Notes under the pieces: generated by a model
The model's database searches: none
What the model saw: only the letters and a program-made list of their open reading frames with translations
What the model was told of the DNA's origin: nothing
Assembly: GCF_000227135.1 (NCBI RefSeq)
Contig: NC_018257.1
Coordinates: 139,501-203,500 of the forward strand
DNA length: 64,000 bases
DNA from: Leishmania donovani
Taxonomy: Eukaryota > Euglenozoa > Kinetoplastea > Trypanosomatida > Trypanosomatidae
Direction: 5' to 3'
Program-made: the position numbers and the translations under genes
Part shown: positions 1 through 9,887 of the stretch, one piece after another
Layout: each line of letters begins with the position of its first letter
Position numbering within the stretch: the stretch's first letter is position 1

Positions 1-332
1 GTGACAAGGTCCTTTGTGTAATACTCGTGCGGCGCAACGTGGTAGCTGTACGGTGTGCTGCGCGGCACCAGACGTGTGAGGACGTGCCGGATGGCAGGCG
101 AGTAGAAGTCCACCGGTCGCTGGCCGTGCAGTTTGCGACGCGGCGCATATTCCTCGGGGTCGAAATCGCTACGAAAGCGCCGCCGCGGGCCGCCTGGTCC
201 GCCGACCGGAGGGTCGCCTGGTCCGCCAGCCGGGGGGCCGCCAAAGCCGCCACTGAATCCACCAACACCGCCAAACCCGCCGCCGCCGAAGCTGGCGCCA
301 CCCTCGCGCCGTCGTGGGTAGCCGCGATCCAT
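1..332 (-). CDS. WDR33/Pfs2-like mRNA 3'-end processing factor, N-terminal part (cut by window edge)
   Basis: Only the first 110 codons are inside the window; the 3' part is lost beyond position 1. The start ATG is at 332-330. Residues 1-50 are Arg/Gly/Pro-rich (GGGFGG, GGPGGP). Then comes a segment reading RPVDFYSPAIRHVL and continuing to HEYYTKDLV. This resembles the conserved lead-in (RRTVDY...VVRYL...) that precedes the WD40 propeller in WDR33/Pfs2, the CPSF subunit that helps read the polyadenylation signal. In trypanosomatids CPSF also serves the coupled trans-splicing/polyadenylation step. The propeller itself is not visible, so the call rests on this short block. A clean polypyrimidine-AG at 402-433 supports the start. 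Another WD40 protein is possible. Confidence 0.6.
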   Translation of the reverse strand, partial: MDRGYPRRREGGASFGGGGFGGVGGFSGGFGGPPAGGPGDPPVGGPGGPRRRFRSDFDPEEYAPRRKLHGQRPVDFYSPAIRHVLTRLVPRSTPYSYHVAPHEYYTKDLV

Positions 333-401
333 CTACCGCAGACAACGTCAGCCGTAGCAGCTGCCGATGTTGTGCGGCAAGACTAGTGCGCCGGAAAGAT
401 A

Positions 402-433
402 CTTTGAAAGAGAAGGAAGCGGAAGACGTCAAC
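402..433 (-). promoter_or_regulatory. Predicted trans-splice acceptor of the WDR33/Pfs2-like gene
   Basis: On the minus strand a pyrimidine-rich tract (complement of about 404-433) ends in AG at 403-402, about 70 nt before the ATG at 332. Inferred from sequence pattern only. Confidence 0.5.
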
Positions 434-1302
434 TCTCTCAGGTGCCCTTCTGACGCAGCGGCACTCAGGCGATTAGGCGAATATCTGTTTCTCCGTGGGT
501 ATGGGTGCGTGTGTGCACACGCCGTCATCAAGCAGCAGAGGCTCGAGAGCGAGAGAGAAGAGAAAAGGTAAGCGGCACGGAATAGTAACAAAAAGCGAAG
601 ATTAATACGCAGAGAGAGAGGGGAGAGGCACGAGGTGAGAAAGCCGCCGTTACTGCCATCAACAGCGGCAGCAGCAGCAATGGCACTCAGTTGCAGCAGG
701 CCCCAGTCGCGACTCTGTCACCCCAACTCCTCTGCAGAGCTCAGAGAGCCGACGTCTTTTATCATGTTTCCGTTGAGGTCACGGGCACACGCACATGTGC
801 AAGCATGCGGGCAGGTTCGAGTGATGAACGGAGAGTAAGAGGTAGGCGTGGCGCTGGAACGCAGTCAGGGCTGTGTGGCTATTCTTACTTTACTGGTGCC
901 TCTCACCAGCAACCGCAAGGCACCGTCTCGTCTCATCCCCTCCCTTCCCTCTGCAAGCGTGCATGGATAAGAGAAGTGTAGGGCTGCAAGGAGGGAAGGG
1001 GGTGTGGCGCTGATCAATGCTATCCGTGCATGTATTGGTTTCATCGGCCTGCGTCTCCGTGCGTATCTTGCAGTGACGACGGGGTGCTGCGCTCTCAGCG
1101 CGAAGGGGATGGAGAAGAAGTTGAGGAACGGGTGAAGCGAAGGGGACGATCCACGTGCCGCCCGCAATGACTGGGCACAGCAGGATCCAGAACGTGCACA
1201 GGAAGAGAGACCTGCTTCGCCGTCCCCTACGCTCTCTGCGCCACTCCCGCCCCCGACTCCCACTCCTACCTCCATGAGCATGGTCGGACCGTCTCCCTTT
1301 GG
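434..1302. other. Intergenic: 3' UTR of lipid kinase and upstream tract of the WDR33-like gene
   Basis: No credible gene. It contains purine-rich (+ strand) patches and short GT-rich pieces. Translations of the longest frames are low-complexity and show no family resemblance. Confidence 0.6.
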
Positions 1303-2403
1303 CTAGCTTACGATCAACTGCACCGACAGCTCAGTCGGCATCACTGTCACCGAGGAACCGGTAGGCACCTGCACAGACTCGCCGTCCACCACCAGCAGCG
1401 CCGACCCCAGCCTCCCCTCACCCCCATCGTTCTCTGGTGGCTGGGTCGAGCGTGTTGCGAGGACGGGGAGCTGTGAAGCAGCAGGGAAGTCGATGCGCAA
1501 GCCGCGCACCTGCTCCTGCATCGCGACGCCGTCCTCTGCAAGAATATAGCCTTCCCTCGCCTCTCGGTGCAGAAGATGCCACATCCGCATGCGGGTTGCC
1601 TCGGCTGTGGCCGTGGTGACGGTAAGTTGTCGCCGATGGTACGTGGCAGCGGGGGTGAGGGAGTATCCGGGCTGCAGCTGCGGCATCTGCGAGGCCACGA
1701 GGAGACGCAGCGGCCCAACACTGGAGGAGGCGGTCTCATTGTTGATGTGCGTCAGCACTACCGTCGATTCAGGAGGCGCGTGCTCGATAGTGGTGAACAG
1801 TGCTATGGCGGTAAAGCACCCGAGTGCGGCGGGCATGGAAACGTACTCCTCCTGCACCTTCTTCCAGTTGCCGTGCCGCCGCACCGACGCCGCGTAGGTG
1901 CCAGTAGCAACATAGGAGCACATGTAGCGTATTGGAAACGCGCCGTAAGGCGCGTGTGGATGATGCAGATGCACGGCCCACAACGGAACACGAACGGCGC
2001 GGCCCACCACGAGACTCGAAACCGCGCGCTCCACTGAGGTGACACCGAGCGAGGTGGCTATGGAGTTGTGCAGGCCGGCGGGTACCAAAAGCAACGGCAT
2101 AGACTCCAGCACCGACGGCAGCGGCACTGCTGTGTTTGGCCCTGCGCCTGAGGATGGCATGGCCGCAATAAGATTCAGAGCACTGTTCACCGTACCGTCA
2201 CCACCGCAGAGAACCAGCGCCTCCGCCTGCGGCAACGCCCGCTGCAACTGCTCCGCAACATCATCGTTCGGGATGTGCACGTCGTGGTGCACAATGCCAG
2301 CGCGGTCAAGGTACCCTTTAAGTATGCTGGCGAAGGTCTGCGCGGCATGCCGACTACCGCTGCGGTTGTTGACGACGAGCACGCATCTCTTCAGGAAAGG
2401 CAT
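1303..2403 (-). CDS. Diacylglycerol/sphingosine kinase-like lipid kinase
   Basis: 366 residues, ATG at 2403. The N-terminus has the DAGK-catalytic-family features: VLVVNNRSGS at about 8-17 (the NPxSG-like strand and turn) and the nucleotide-binding GGDGT at 67-71. Around 105-120 the next motif reads VPAGLHNSIATSLG. This is closer to the sphingosine-kinase PAGSGN..A form than to the PxGTxND of bacterial and diacylglycerol kinases, and the usual Asp is replaced. The C-terminal half (about 170-366) fits the beta-sandwich domain of this fold. The expected role is ATP-dependent phosphorylation of a lipid such as sphingoid base or diacylglycerol; the substrate cannot be read from sequence. No membrane segment or signal peptide is evident. 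Its leader carries a striking inverted repeat next to the ATG (2409-2432). Confidence 0.8.
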   Translation of the reverse strand: MPFLKRCVLVVNNRSGSRHAAQTFASILKGYLDRAGIVHHDVHIPNDDVAEQLQRALPQAEALVLCGGDGTVNSALNLIAAMPSSGAGPNTAVPLPSVLESMPLLLVPAGLHNSIATSLGVTSVERAVSSLVVGRAVRVPLWAVHLHHPHAPYGAFPIRYMCSYVATGTYAASVRRHGNWKKVQEEYVSMPAALGCFTAIALFTTIEHAPPESTVVLTHINNETASSSVGPLRLLVASQMPQLQPGYSLTPAATYHRRQLTVTTATAEATRMRMWHLLHREAREGYILAEDGVAMQEQVRGLRIDFPAASQLPVLATRSTQPPENDGGEGRLGSALLVVDGESVQVPTGSSVTVMPTELSVQLIVS

Positions 2404-2408
2404 CCGAC

Positions 2409-2432
2409 CGCGTCGAGGTCAACCTCGACGCG
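2409..2432 (-). promoter_or_regulatory. Perfect inverted repeat (predicted RNA hairpin) at the lipid kinase start codon
   Basis: An 11-bp arm (minus strand CGCGTCGAGGT) is followed after 2 bases by its exact reverse complement. As RNA this would fold into about 10 GC-rich pairs closed by a UUGA loop. It ends 6 nt before the ATG at 2403. Such a structure should impede scanning or initiation unless opened; the regulatory role is inference. Confidence 0.6.
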
Positions 2433-2648
2433 AACGCTCTCTCCTCTTCAGTATAGCGTTCCTGTTGGCCTCCCCGAATGGCACGTGTGTGCGCACCACA
2501 CTCACTCACGCGCTAGGTAGTGGATGGCGCTCATGCAAAGGCGGGCACCGGTGCACATGCCACGACGTATGAGAGAGACACGGCTGCTGAGCTCACTGCG
2601 CGCTGATAGATAGCACGGGTCGTCGATTGGGTGCAAGCAGTGGGCACG

Positions 2649-2698
2649 CTGCAAAGGAGGAGAGAAAGGGGTGAGAAGTGATAGAGTCGAAGAGAGTC
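2649..2698 (-). promoter_or_regulatory. Predicted trans-splice acceptor of the lipid kinase gene
   Basis: The minus strand has a long C/T tract (complement of about 2652-2698) ending in TTTGCAG, AG at 2650-2649. This gives a leader of about 245 nt that includes the hairpin at 2409-2432. Confidence 0.55.
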
Positions 2699-3192
2699 GT
2701 CCCGCTGCGCACTTGAAGCACACGCACAACGAAAAGCAGCATGCATGCACTCCCGTGCAGGCATCAGGCCCTCACTGCCTTCTTGTGACTCGTTTGGACA
2801 TTGATGGTGTGGCAGCGGTAGCGAATCACGTGTGTGTGTGTGTGTGTGTGCGTGCGAGTGTGTCTGAGAAAGAGAGGGAGGGATGGGGAAGGGAGGGGCA
2901 GACCGTCACGCCTGATCGGCCCGCCCTGTCCCTACGTCTTTTCGTTGCCATGCTTCCTCAGATCCTCTTTTATTTCCTGCCTTTCCCCATTTGTGTTTTG
3001 GTAGGAAGCATCACTGACAGTGAAAGCAACGCCGGAGCGCACACTCATGGCGCGGTGTGGAGAAAGGCACGGGTGCAAGAGCGCACACATGCCCATGTGC
3101 GCTTTTACCCCGATGTACCAGGAATCATAAGGGGACTCATCACATCACGACCAGTACCACCGAGATGCGTGAGTCTTGAGCACTGCGGCCTT
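2699..3192. other. Intergenic: 3' UTR of QSOX
   Basis: No gene seen. It contains the (GT)n tract at 2830-2850. A 394-codon + strand frame (2671-3855) crosses this region but continues antisense over QSOX and is not credible. Confidence 0.6.
2830..2850. repeat. (GT)n microsatellite
   Basis: About ten uninterrupted GT units on the + strand in the QSOX 3' region, followed by degenerate cgtgcgagtgtg. Confidence 0.9.
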
Positions 3193-4875
3193 CTAGTCTC
3201 GCGCTCGAAGGGGCAGAATCGGGCGGCGCCGTTTCGCGGCAGACGAATGGTGACGCCGCAGCACGTAAACCATACACAGCACCGCCGCCACGATGACAAG
3301 GACGATGGTCAGAAAGGTGTCCATGCTGAGAAGGTTGTGGTACACATTTATGGCACCGCCGTGATCGTTGATCGAGCGCTTCGTGGTGGATTCCGTCACC
3401 CTGACGGTCCCCTCGTGCAGCGCTTCGGGGTTCCACTTGTAGCGGGATCGCAGGTACTTCGACACCTCTGCCTCCACAAAGCGGTCCTCCTCCTTGCCGG
3501 TGACGTCGTCGCGAATACATGCGGGGCACTGCTCGACCGTCGGGAAAATCCGCTTTGGCACCAGCGGATCGCCTCCCTCCCCCAACGAGGCGAGGCGCCG
3601 GTTCACCTCGTTGTGGAAGCGCCACAGCTGCAACACCGGGTCCTTGTCCCCTGGCTGAAAGCGGAGAAAATGTGTGAGGCACGCATCACAAGCGAAGAAG
3701 TGCCGCGCGTAGTCGAGAATGATGAACAGTACCTCGGTATTGTTGTCGTCGGCAACGCCTGCCGTGAGCTCGTCGGCGTCCACGCGCGCCGCATTCACCG
3801 TCAGGGAGTGGTAGAGCAACCACATACCGCACGGAAAGCCGCGGTAACGCCATGAAGACCCCTTGCACGTTCGCCAACTCAGATGTCGCGGTGTTCCCTG
3901 GTATGGGATACCCGCGGACAAAACAAGCTTCTGCCAGTCGCCCACAGAGGAGGCAAAATCGGCTACGCTGCTCTGCGCGCCATCCACCCTACGGTTGACG
4001 GTCATAGAGTACAGCAACACATCCGCCCCAAGTCCAGGCAGTCGCTGCTGCACCAAGCGAAGAAACCTAAAAAGAGCTCGGCGCCGTGCAGCAGACTCAA
4101 GACCCTTCAACGCCACTTCGTGGAAGAGGGTTTCGAAAAACGCGTTGGCGACATCTACAACGTGAAACGTCGTCTCTTCCACGAAGTTCGAAGTGCTGGC
4201 AGTGGGTAGAACCCCGCCAGCGCCGGCTTCCGCGGCGTCGCTCTCCTTCGAGTTGCGCAGGTAGGTGCGCATGTGCAGGCAAAGTTCCTTATTCGTTGCC
4301 CTCCAGAGGTTAGTCGAGGCACTCATCCACATTTTGCGCGCCGTGTTGAAGTGTGCGTTCGGATTTGCCCCTTGTCCTATCAAGGCGCGCGTCATGTTGA
4401 TGGGCTTCGCCTCCACGTTACCCTTGTCGAGGAGATTCTTATTAGCGACGACAGGTTCTAGAGTAGTCGCGTTCACGGGCATATCAGATGGAAAGAGGAA
4501 GTAAAAAGAGGGAACGCCGACCACCCTCAGCTCGTGGCAGTCGTGCATGCTCGTCTCGCAGTTGAGCGCCGCCACTGTGACCTCGTTCAGCACATCTCCG
4601 CTGTCTTCGAGCGTCTCCTCCGCGATGCGGGCAACGAGCGGGGCAGAGTGGCGGCAGTGGCCGCAACTGTCCAAGTAGGTGACCAGAATCCATGGGCACA
4701 TGTGCGCCGACTCGTGCAACTCCCTCAGGCTCGTGCTGTTGATGTCCACCACCTCGAAGGCATCGCGGAAAAGCGAGCGCGACTCAGAGAAACGCGCGGC
4801 GACGCCGGGGCAGTAGAACACCGCGAGAGCGCATAGGCATAGGACTGCCACGGCAAGCCGATGAAGCCGTGTCAT
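3193..4875 (-). CDS. QSOX: Quiescin sulfhydryl oxidase, single thioredoxin domain, membrane-anchored
   Basis: 560 residues from the ATG at 4875. The frame is open further upstream, but the predicted splice acceptor at 4964-5001 leaves 4875 as the first usable ATG. A signal peptide is visible (about 4-27, hydrophobic, ending VAA). The thioredoxin domain has CGHC at 71-74 and the cis-Pro strand GVPSFYFLF near 120. The Erv/ALR FAD domain has its proximal CDAC at 396-399 and the FAD-binding WRFHNEVNRRL at 418-428. A third C450-x-x-C453 matches the C-terminal CxxC of QSOX. Residues 520-539 form a transmembrane helix with a basic tail. The enzyme couples disulfide formation in secretory proteins to reduction of O2 to H2O2. 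One thioredoxin domain rather than two is the protist and plant form. Confidence 0.93.
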   Translation of the reverse strand: MTRLHRLAVAVLCLCALAVFYCPGVAARFSESRSLFRDAFEVVDINSTSLRELHESAHMCPWILVTYLDSCGHCRHSAPLVARIAEETLEDSGDVLNEVTVAALNCETSMHDCHELRVVGVPSFYFLFPSDMPVNATTLEPVVANKNLLDKGNVEAKPINMTRALIGQGANPNAHFNTARKMWMSASTNLWRATNKELCLHMRTYLRNSKESDAAEAGAGGVLPTASTSNFVEETTFHVVDVANAFFETLFHEVALKGLESAARRRALFRFLRLVQQRLPGLGADVLLYSMTVNRRVDGAQSSVADFASSVGDWQKLVLSAGIPYQGTPRHLSWRTCKGSSWRYRGFPCGMWLLYHSLTVNAARVDADELTAGVADDNNTEVLFIILDYARHFFACDACLTHFLRFQPGDKDPVLQLWRFHNEVNRRLASLGEGGDPLVPKRIFPTVEQCPACIRDDVTGKEEDRFVEAEVSKYLRSRYKWNPEALHEGTVRVTESTTKRSINDHGGAINVYHNLLSMDTFLTIVLVIVAAVLCMVYVLRRHHSSAAKRRRPILPLRARD

Positions 4876-4963
4876 GGGCAACGGCAGTGGCGCCACCGCA
4901 AGACGAGAAACGCGCAATAAGAGGAGCACGAGAAGCGAAGCTGCGCCCCACCTTCCCCCCTTC

Positions 4964-5001
4964 CTTATGAAGCGAGACAGAAAAGAAGCACAAGAGAGAA
5001 A
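4964..5001 (-). promoter_or_regulatory. Predicted trans-splice acceptor of QSOX
   Basis: A pyrimidine tract on the minus strand (complement of 4970-5001) is followed by AG at 4965-4964. The leader would be about 90 nt, which excludes the in-frame codons upstream of 4875. Confidence 0.55.
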
Positions 5002-7464
5002 GTGAGTGCAACACGCAGGAGTCGTGACGGTGGCCGGGATAGTCAGGGGATGGCGGAAGCGCTGGACGAGAGAGTGAGAACGGGCGGAAACAGGTCGAGG
5101 CGTGAGTAAAGAAGAGTTACCACTTCTGCTGGTGCTGTGTGTGTGTGTGTGTGAAGTCACCGCTCTTGCGGTGCCCCGCCGCGCTCACAGATGAAGAAGC
5201 AAGCGCGAGTGGCATTCGCAGCCGCGTATGTGTTTCATGGAAACGGGCGGAGGGGGAGTGGTCAGGAGGGGAGGCAAGATGGACAGAAGCGCGTGCACAT
5301 GTACAAAACGCAACGTGAAAGATGAACAGCAGCGCCACCGGCTGCTAAGGGAGAGGAGCGTGAGCCCCAAAGGCACACACATGCAGACACACATGCGAAA
5401 TGTCTCAGCGTCACAGAAAGCATAGAGCGCCACGGCTGTCGCCGCCCTTCGTCGCCTGAACGTAGAGAGCGGGTGCAGGCGGAGAATGAGCACACAGCGG
5501 CACGCATCCAGACATCTCGCCATTCGCCTTCCGCCTGTGATGATGAACCTTCACCTCAGGCACGATATGGGCGTCATGCGAGCAGCGTCCTGTTTTCTCT
5601 GCAGATATGTTCCTCCATCCATGAGCAGCCCCACCGTACGGCTCTCTCCATCGCTCGGCACCTTTTCCACCACCACCCCCCGCTACTCTGCGCCCAAAGC
5701 CTGATCAGTGAGCGCCTGATATGAGAATCGAGAGACGCAGGACAAGCGGCTCCCTCCCAAGACATACACTCGCACATCGCATACACCCCAGCACAGCTTC
5801 AGGCATTGGGAAGGACGGCAAGAGTAAGACAAGAAACGCTAACGACAGCGATGAGGCCTGCTCCTCGCAGGCAACAGAAACTGCGCCGTACCATCCGAAT
5901 TCTCACCGCAGCTACGCCGCACCACCATCCTATCCCCTCCAAACTCTCCAACACCTACAACGGAAGACACCCACGCTCCTTTCACACAATGTCACCGTCG
6001 CATCGAGCACCGTGAACCATAGTCACTCTCACGGAGCGCACTCTCGCTCCAGTGGCACATCGCTGCCGCCACACTCAAAACTCCGCCGCCTCAGTCTAAC
6101 ACGCTGCACGCGTGCATCGTTCTGCTTCGCATCAATGTAACACTTGATCAGATCCCACAGGTAATAGAATCGTGTCTGGCATCACCACGGCGAAGGCACA
6201 CACACAGGAAGGGGGGACAGCGGCCACACTCACATGCACCGCAGGAGCAGCAGTGCTGCACCGCGAGCAACGCAGCACGCCATGGGCACGCACTCACGCG
6301 CGTGCAGCCCCACTCAGTTCGCACCGCTTCGTCGCGAAGGGCGCTCGTTGCGTTTTTCGTGTTCATGCAAGATGCATCAGATACCACAGGAATGCACGGC
6401 GAATCATCACGTGGGGGTGCCGCAGAGAGAGAGAAGGGGGTGAGGGCCAGACGACGGTGCTGATCGGCGTGGAGTGTGAAGAGGAGCACAGGCGTCACAT
6501 GGGCGACTGGCGAAAGCAAAGGAGGTTGGATGTAGCGATGAGATGGAGCCTGGATGCCATGTTCCTGTTCTTGAAGATGTCTGCGGCTGCGTCTCTCTTG
6601 AAGTGAGTGCAGGTGCCGCGCTTCTCCGGCGTCGCTGCAGACGGGCAGAGACTGCACAGGGGCGGAGCGCAGTGGCCGCTTACATGCGAATTGGTGCAGA
6701 AGATGGGCCGGCACAGTAGCAGAGGCGCTGCATGTGCGTGGAGATAGAAAGAGGAGAGGTGAGCGACCGCATGCACATTCAGAGGGAGTGGGGGAGGAGG
6801 AAGATTGAGGAAGCGACAAGGGCGTAATGCGGTTGATCAGCGCGCAGAGCTCGCCTTCACGAAGTGAGTCCTCCCCCTTCCCCTTTACGCGCCAAATAAG
6901 CATAGGCATGCAGAGGGAGCGAAAGCCTTGTGGCCACAGCGGCACAGGGGTGAGCAGGGCACTGTCGCGGCGGCAGGAAGTCGGCATTGCTGCACAACTC
7001 TGTAGAAGATCTCAGAAAGAAAAGTTTCATCTTTATCACTGCACGTCTCTCGCGTATTCGAGATGGCGGTCGCTGTCACTTGACCGCCTGTCTGTGTGCC
7101 TCTTCGGTGTTGTGGCGCCGTCTTTGCAGCTGCCTTGTGAGATACCGCGCAGATGCGGGCGCAAGGCGGGAGCGGAGGGCGGGGGAAGGGAACGACGACG
7201 AGTAAAAAAGTGTATATACACGCATAGCCCTCCCGCTTTCCTGCCGGTCAGCGGACACAGAGGCAACAGGCAAGACCACCCACTCGTAGCCACCGCCCCA
7301 CATTCAGCTGGGAGGAGGGGTAAGACAAGAGCGCTGCCTCACGTTGTGGCGCTGGTGCCGATGCGCTCCGCTTTGCCTTCTCAGCACAACTGCAGTTGCG
7401 TCGTCCCCTCACCCGCCCGATCTCCGCGCTACCCCATGCATCGTCGCACAGGGATAGAGTAGCG
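5002..7464. other. Long intergenic region: 3' UTR of ribosome recycling factor
   Basis: About 2.4 kb with no supportable gene on either strand. It has scattered (TG/CA)n pieces (for example near 5139-5152) and short purine/pyrimidine tracts. The longest frame (6148-6987, minus) is Ser/Cys/Arg-rich with no domain-like pattern and no GC3 bias. Confidence 0.6.
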
Positions 7465-8331
7465 CTAGCGGCCAGCAGCGACGTCTGACTCGTCAATGCC
7501 CATTGTCATGACCTCCTCTGACAACAACTCCAGCTCTGCCGCCTTCTCCTCCACAAAGGCGTTGGCAGTAGAATCCACGAGCGCAGTAAGCTCTTGCTGT
7601 ACCCCATCAGCCAGACCGGCATCCTGAAGTACCTTCACTGCCTTCGTCCTCGACTGCTTGACGCGCTGGCGAAAGGTTGAGATGAGGTTGTTGACCTCTG
7701 CGACGGTCTTGTCGCGGCGCGCCGTCGTGATGGGTGGTATGACGACGCGTATCTTTGTGCCCTCCTTGGAGACTTGCAGGGCGCTATCGAATCGACTCAC
7801 GCGCTGCAGTATTGTGTTGCCAAAGGATGCGGAGTTCGGCGTAATTTCGATGGTCGTGGTGCTCGTCTTCACCACCTGCGCAACCTTAACGAGCAGCACC
7901 GTGTGACCGCCAGCCACCTCCACTTCTAGCAACTCCAAGCACTTGGCCATGTTCAGCACCTTCATGGCGCTGATGTTCGCCTTCTCGGACGTTTTGGCGT
8001 AGATGGCCTCCAGCTCTTCAGGGAAGTCCTCAGAGACCATCACCTGCGCCTCCTGTGCGAGCTGCTCGCGGCTCTCGCGCTGGTCCTTTGTCTTGCCCAT
8101 GCGACGCTCAGCGCGCTCCTCGAAAGTCAGTCGTCGAGCATCGCCGCGGTCGTTTTTGCGAATATCCTTCCTTAGTGGTGCCGTCGCGGAGCACCACAAC
8201 GCCTTCGCTGTAGTAAGGCTGCTCGAGGATGCCCAGGTCGAAGTGCACGTGACCTGGGACAGGCGAGGCACAGCGGCGCCGCTGAGTAGTATGGAACCCG
8301 GAAGCCGAGAGTGGGTGATGCAGCGGAGCAT
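7465..8331 (-). CDS. Mitochondrial ribosome recycling factor, reading frame apparently disturbed
   Basis: 288 codons from ATG 8331; the open frame upstream of this ATG lacks another one. The C-terminal part is a clear RRF domain: ...ALQVSKEGTKIRVVIPP, then TVAEVNNLISTFRQRVKQSR and TKAVKVLQDAG. RRF splits post-termination ribosomes with EF-G. The N-terminus MLRCITHSRLPGSILLSG looks like a mitochondrial targeting sequence. Between about 8256 and 8155 the in-frame translation is Ser/Thr/Ala-rich and unlike protein, while the frame offset by one reads HVHFDLGILEQPYYSEGV and VVLRDGTTKEG with typical high GC3. One missing C in CCC (8256-8258, + strand G) and one extra A in AAAAA (8153-8157, + strand T) would join the frames. 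The bacterial factor is about 185 residues; the rest is targeting sequence and extension. Confidence 0.85.
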   Translation of the reverse strand: MLRCITHSRLPGSILLSGAAVPRLSQVTCTSTWASSSSLTTAKALWCSATAPLRKDIRKNDRGDARRLTFEERAERRMGKTKDQRESREQLAQEAQVMVSEDFPEELEAIYAKTSEKANISAMKVLNMAKCLELLEVEVAGGHTVLLVKVAQVVKTSTTTIEITPNSASFGNTILQRVSRFDSALQVSKEGTKIRVVIPPITTARRDKTVAEVNNLISTFRQRVKQSRTKAVKVLQDAGLADGVQQELTALVDSTANAFVEEKAAELELLSEEVMTMGIDESDVAAGR

Positions 8332-9887
8332 GGAAAACGTGAGTGCGCAGGCATGCCAGTGTGTCTGCGCGAGCGCATAGCAGCGCCGGAGAAAACGAAA
8401 ATGTGGAGGGTTAAGAGCGAGTTCTATCCGCAAGTGGGGAGCTCCAGCACGCAGACATGATTAGAGACGAGGAGCGTGGCCGCAGCGCGTCGCCACAGTC
8501 GCAGAGCGGCAGGGCAGTATTCCGAGCGAGCGAGCGAGAGCGAAATGCATCAAAAAAGGAAGCGAGGAAGCAAGTGCGTTCGTACAAGCGCCTGCGGTAC
8601 ATGCGCCAAAGGGGACCTCCGCGGGTACACGCACCTACACAGGCTCCGATAGCCCAGAACGGCAGTCGCCACGTATACCAGAGAGTGAGGGAGGCTGTAG
8701 CGATAGAGGTGCGTGCGGGCACCGCTGCCCTGTTCGCACACGCGCATTAGCGCCCCCTACACATGCGGCTGCTAAACCCCTCTCGCTCCCTGTCAACTGT
8801 CGGCGGGCAGCTCATACGTTTTCAGGGCTGTGTAATCGGGACGGTCGCACGTCTCCTTTCCTCCTCCCTCCGTCTGGCTATGTGGTGCTGCGCCGTTGGG
8901 TTAGTCTGTCGGCGTCGCTTTTTTTTTTGCTGTTGTTGTCTGTTGTTTTGTGTGACGCTCTTAATCGCATAAGCGCCCTTTCGCGTATTAGACTGTTATC
9001 AAATTCGAAAAAGATACGAAGGCCGGTGGGCCGGCCTCCCCTCCCACGCCACACGCGCTGCACGAGCCCTCCGGCCGTGTGGGCCCGCCCGCCCGCTCCT
9101 CTCTCTTTCCTGGTGTTCTTTCTCGGCTTTGCCTTCGCCTCTCTCGTGTATGTCGAGGATGAAGAGAGGAGGGGGCGGATAGAGCACGGCAATGCCGCTG
9201 ACCTAGCCACCGTCACCGTCACCATCGTGCTCCCCTCGGCCCAGACACACCCGCAGGCAGACACCAAAAAGAATCACAAGAGGGAGTGAGCGCGAGAGCG
9301 AGCGAGAGAGCGGTGATGTGCTGACGCTCACCCTCAAGCAGTTGTGGCGCTTTCCCCAACAACAGAGACAGACAGACAGAGGAGCAGCGGTAAGGAAAAG
9401 ACGAAGTCTACCGCTCCATGCCGCGCATGCCGCCTGCCACTGCTTCCGCCACATCATCGATTAACGGCGAATGAGGCATTGGTCTTCCTCTCCTCTCTCC
9501 CTATCACCGTGTGAGTCGCATCGCGAGGAGGGTGGAGGGTCGGAGGAGAATAGCCAACGATAAGCCACGGAAAGGAAGGGGTGAAGCTGAAACACGTAAA
9601 TCACAAGCCCACCCACTGAATAGCAACACCGCCATCAGGGCCTCAAGCTCACTGCAAGCGGGAATGCAAGGAAGCTCAACGTGCGCGACGGGAGAAAGAA
9701 ACAGAAGAAGCGAAAACAGAGAGAGATGCGGACAGCTACTTGTAGGTGCACACAGACACACACGCACAGAGAGAGAGAGAGTGCACGTGATTGTCAAAGA
9801 TGGCCACGACGCGCAGATGCGACGCCACAGACCTCTCCTCCCCGCCCCTCACCGCGGCAAAACAGGGGAGCCCACAGGCGCTGCAGC
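8332..9887. other. Intergenic: leader of RRF and 3' UTR of eIF4E4
   Basis: No gene seen. It contains a 7-bp stem with a TGGG loop (9020-9037, arm AGGCCGG), T/GTT-rich sequence near 8920-8960 and GA-rich tracts near 9290-9310. A weak acceptor for RRF is possible near 8364. Confidence 0.55.

Noticed and set aside
800..830. Possible tRNA B-box (GGTTCGAGT near 814)
   Set aside because: The flanking bases do not complete the B-box, and no A-box or cloverleaf can be drawn upstream.
2671..3855. 394-codon open frame on the + strand
   Set aside because: It runs antisense over QSOX, whose domains are unambiguous; its translation is Val/His/Arg-rich and typical of a shadow of GC3-biased coding DNA.
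4876..5160. N-terminal extension of QSOX to the upstream GTG
   Set aside because: Not an ATG, interrupts a well-formed signal peptide start, and lies across the predicted splice acceptor.
6148..6987. 279-codon minus-strand frame in the RRF 3' region
   Set aside because: No codon bias, Ser/Cys/Arg-rich, no recognisable motif, and no good acceptor matched to its start.
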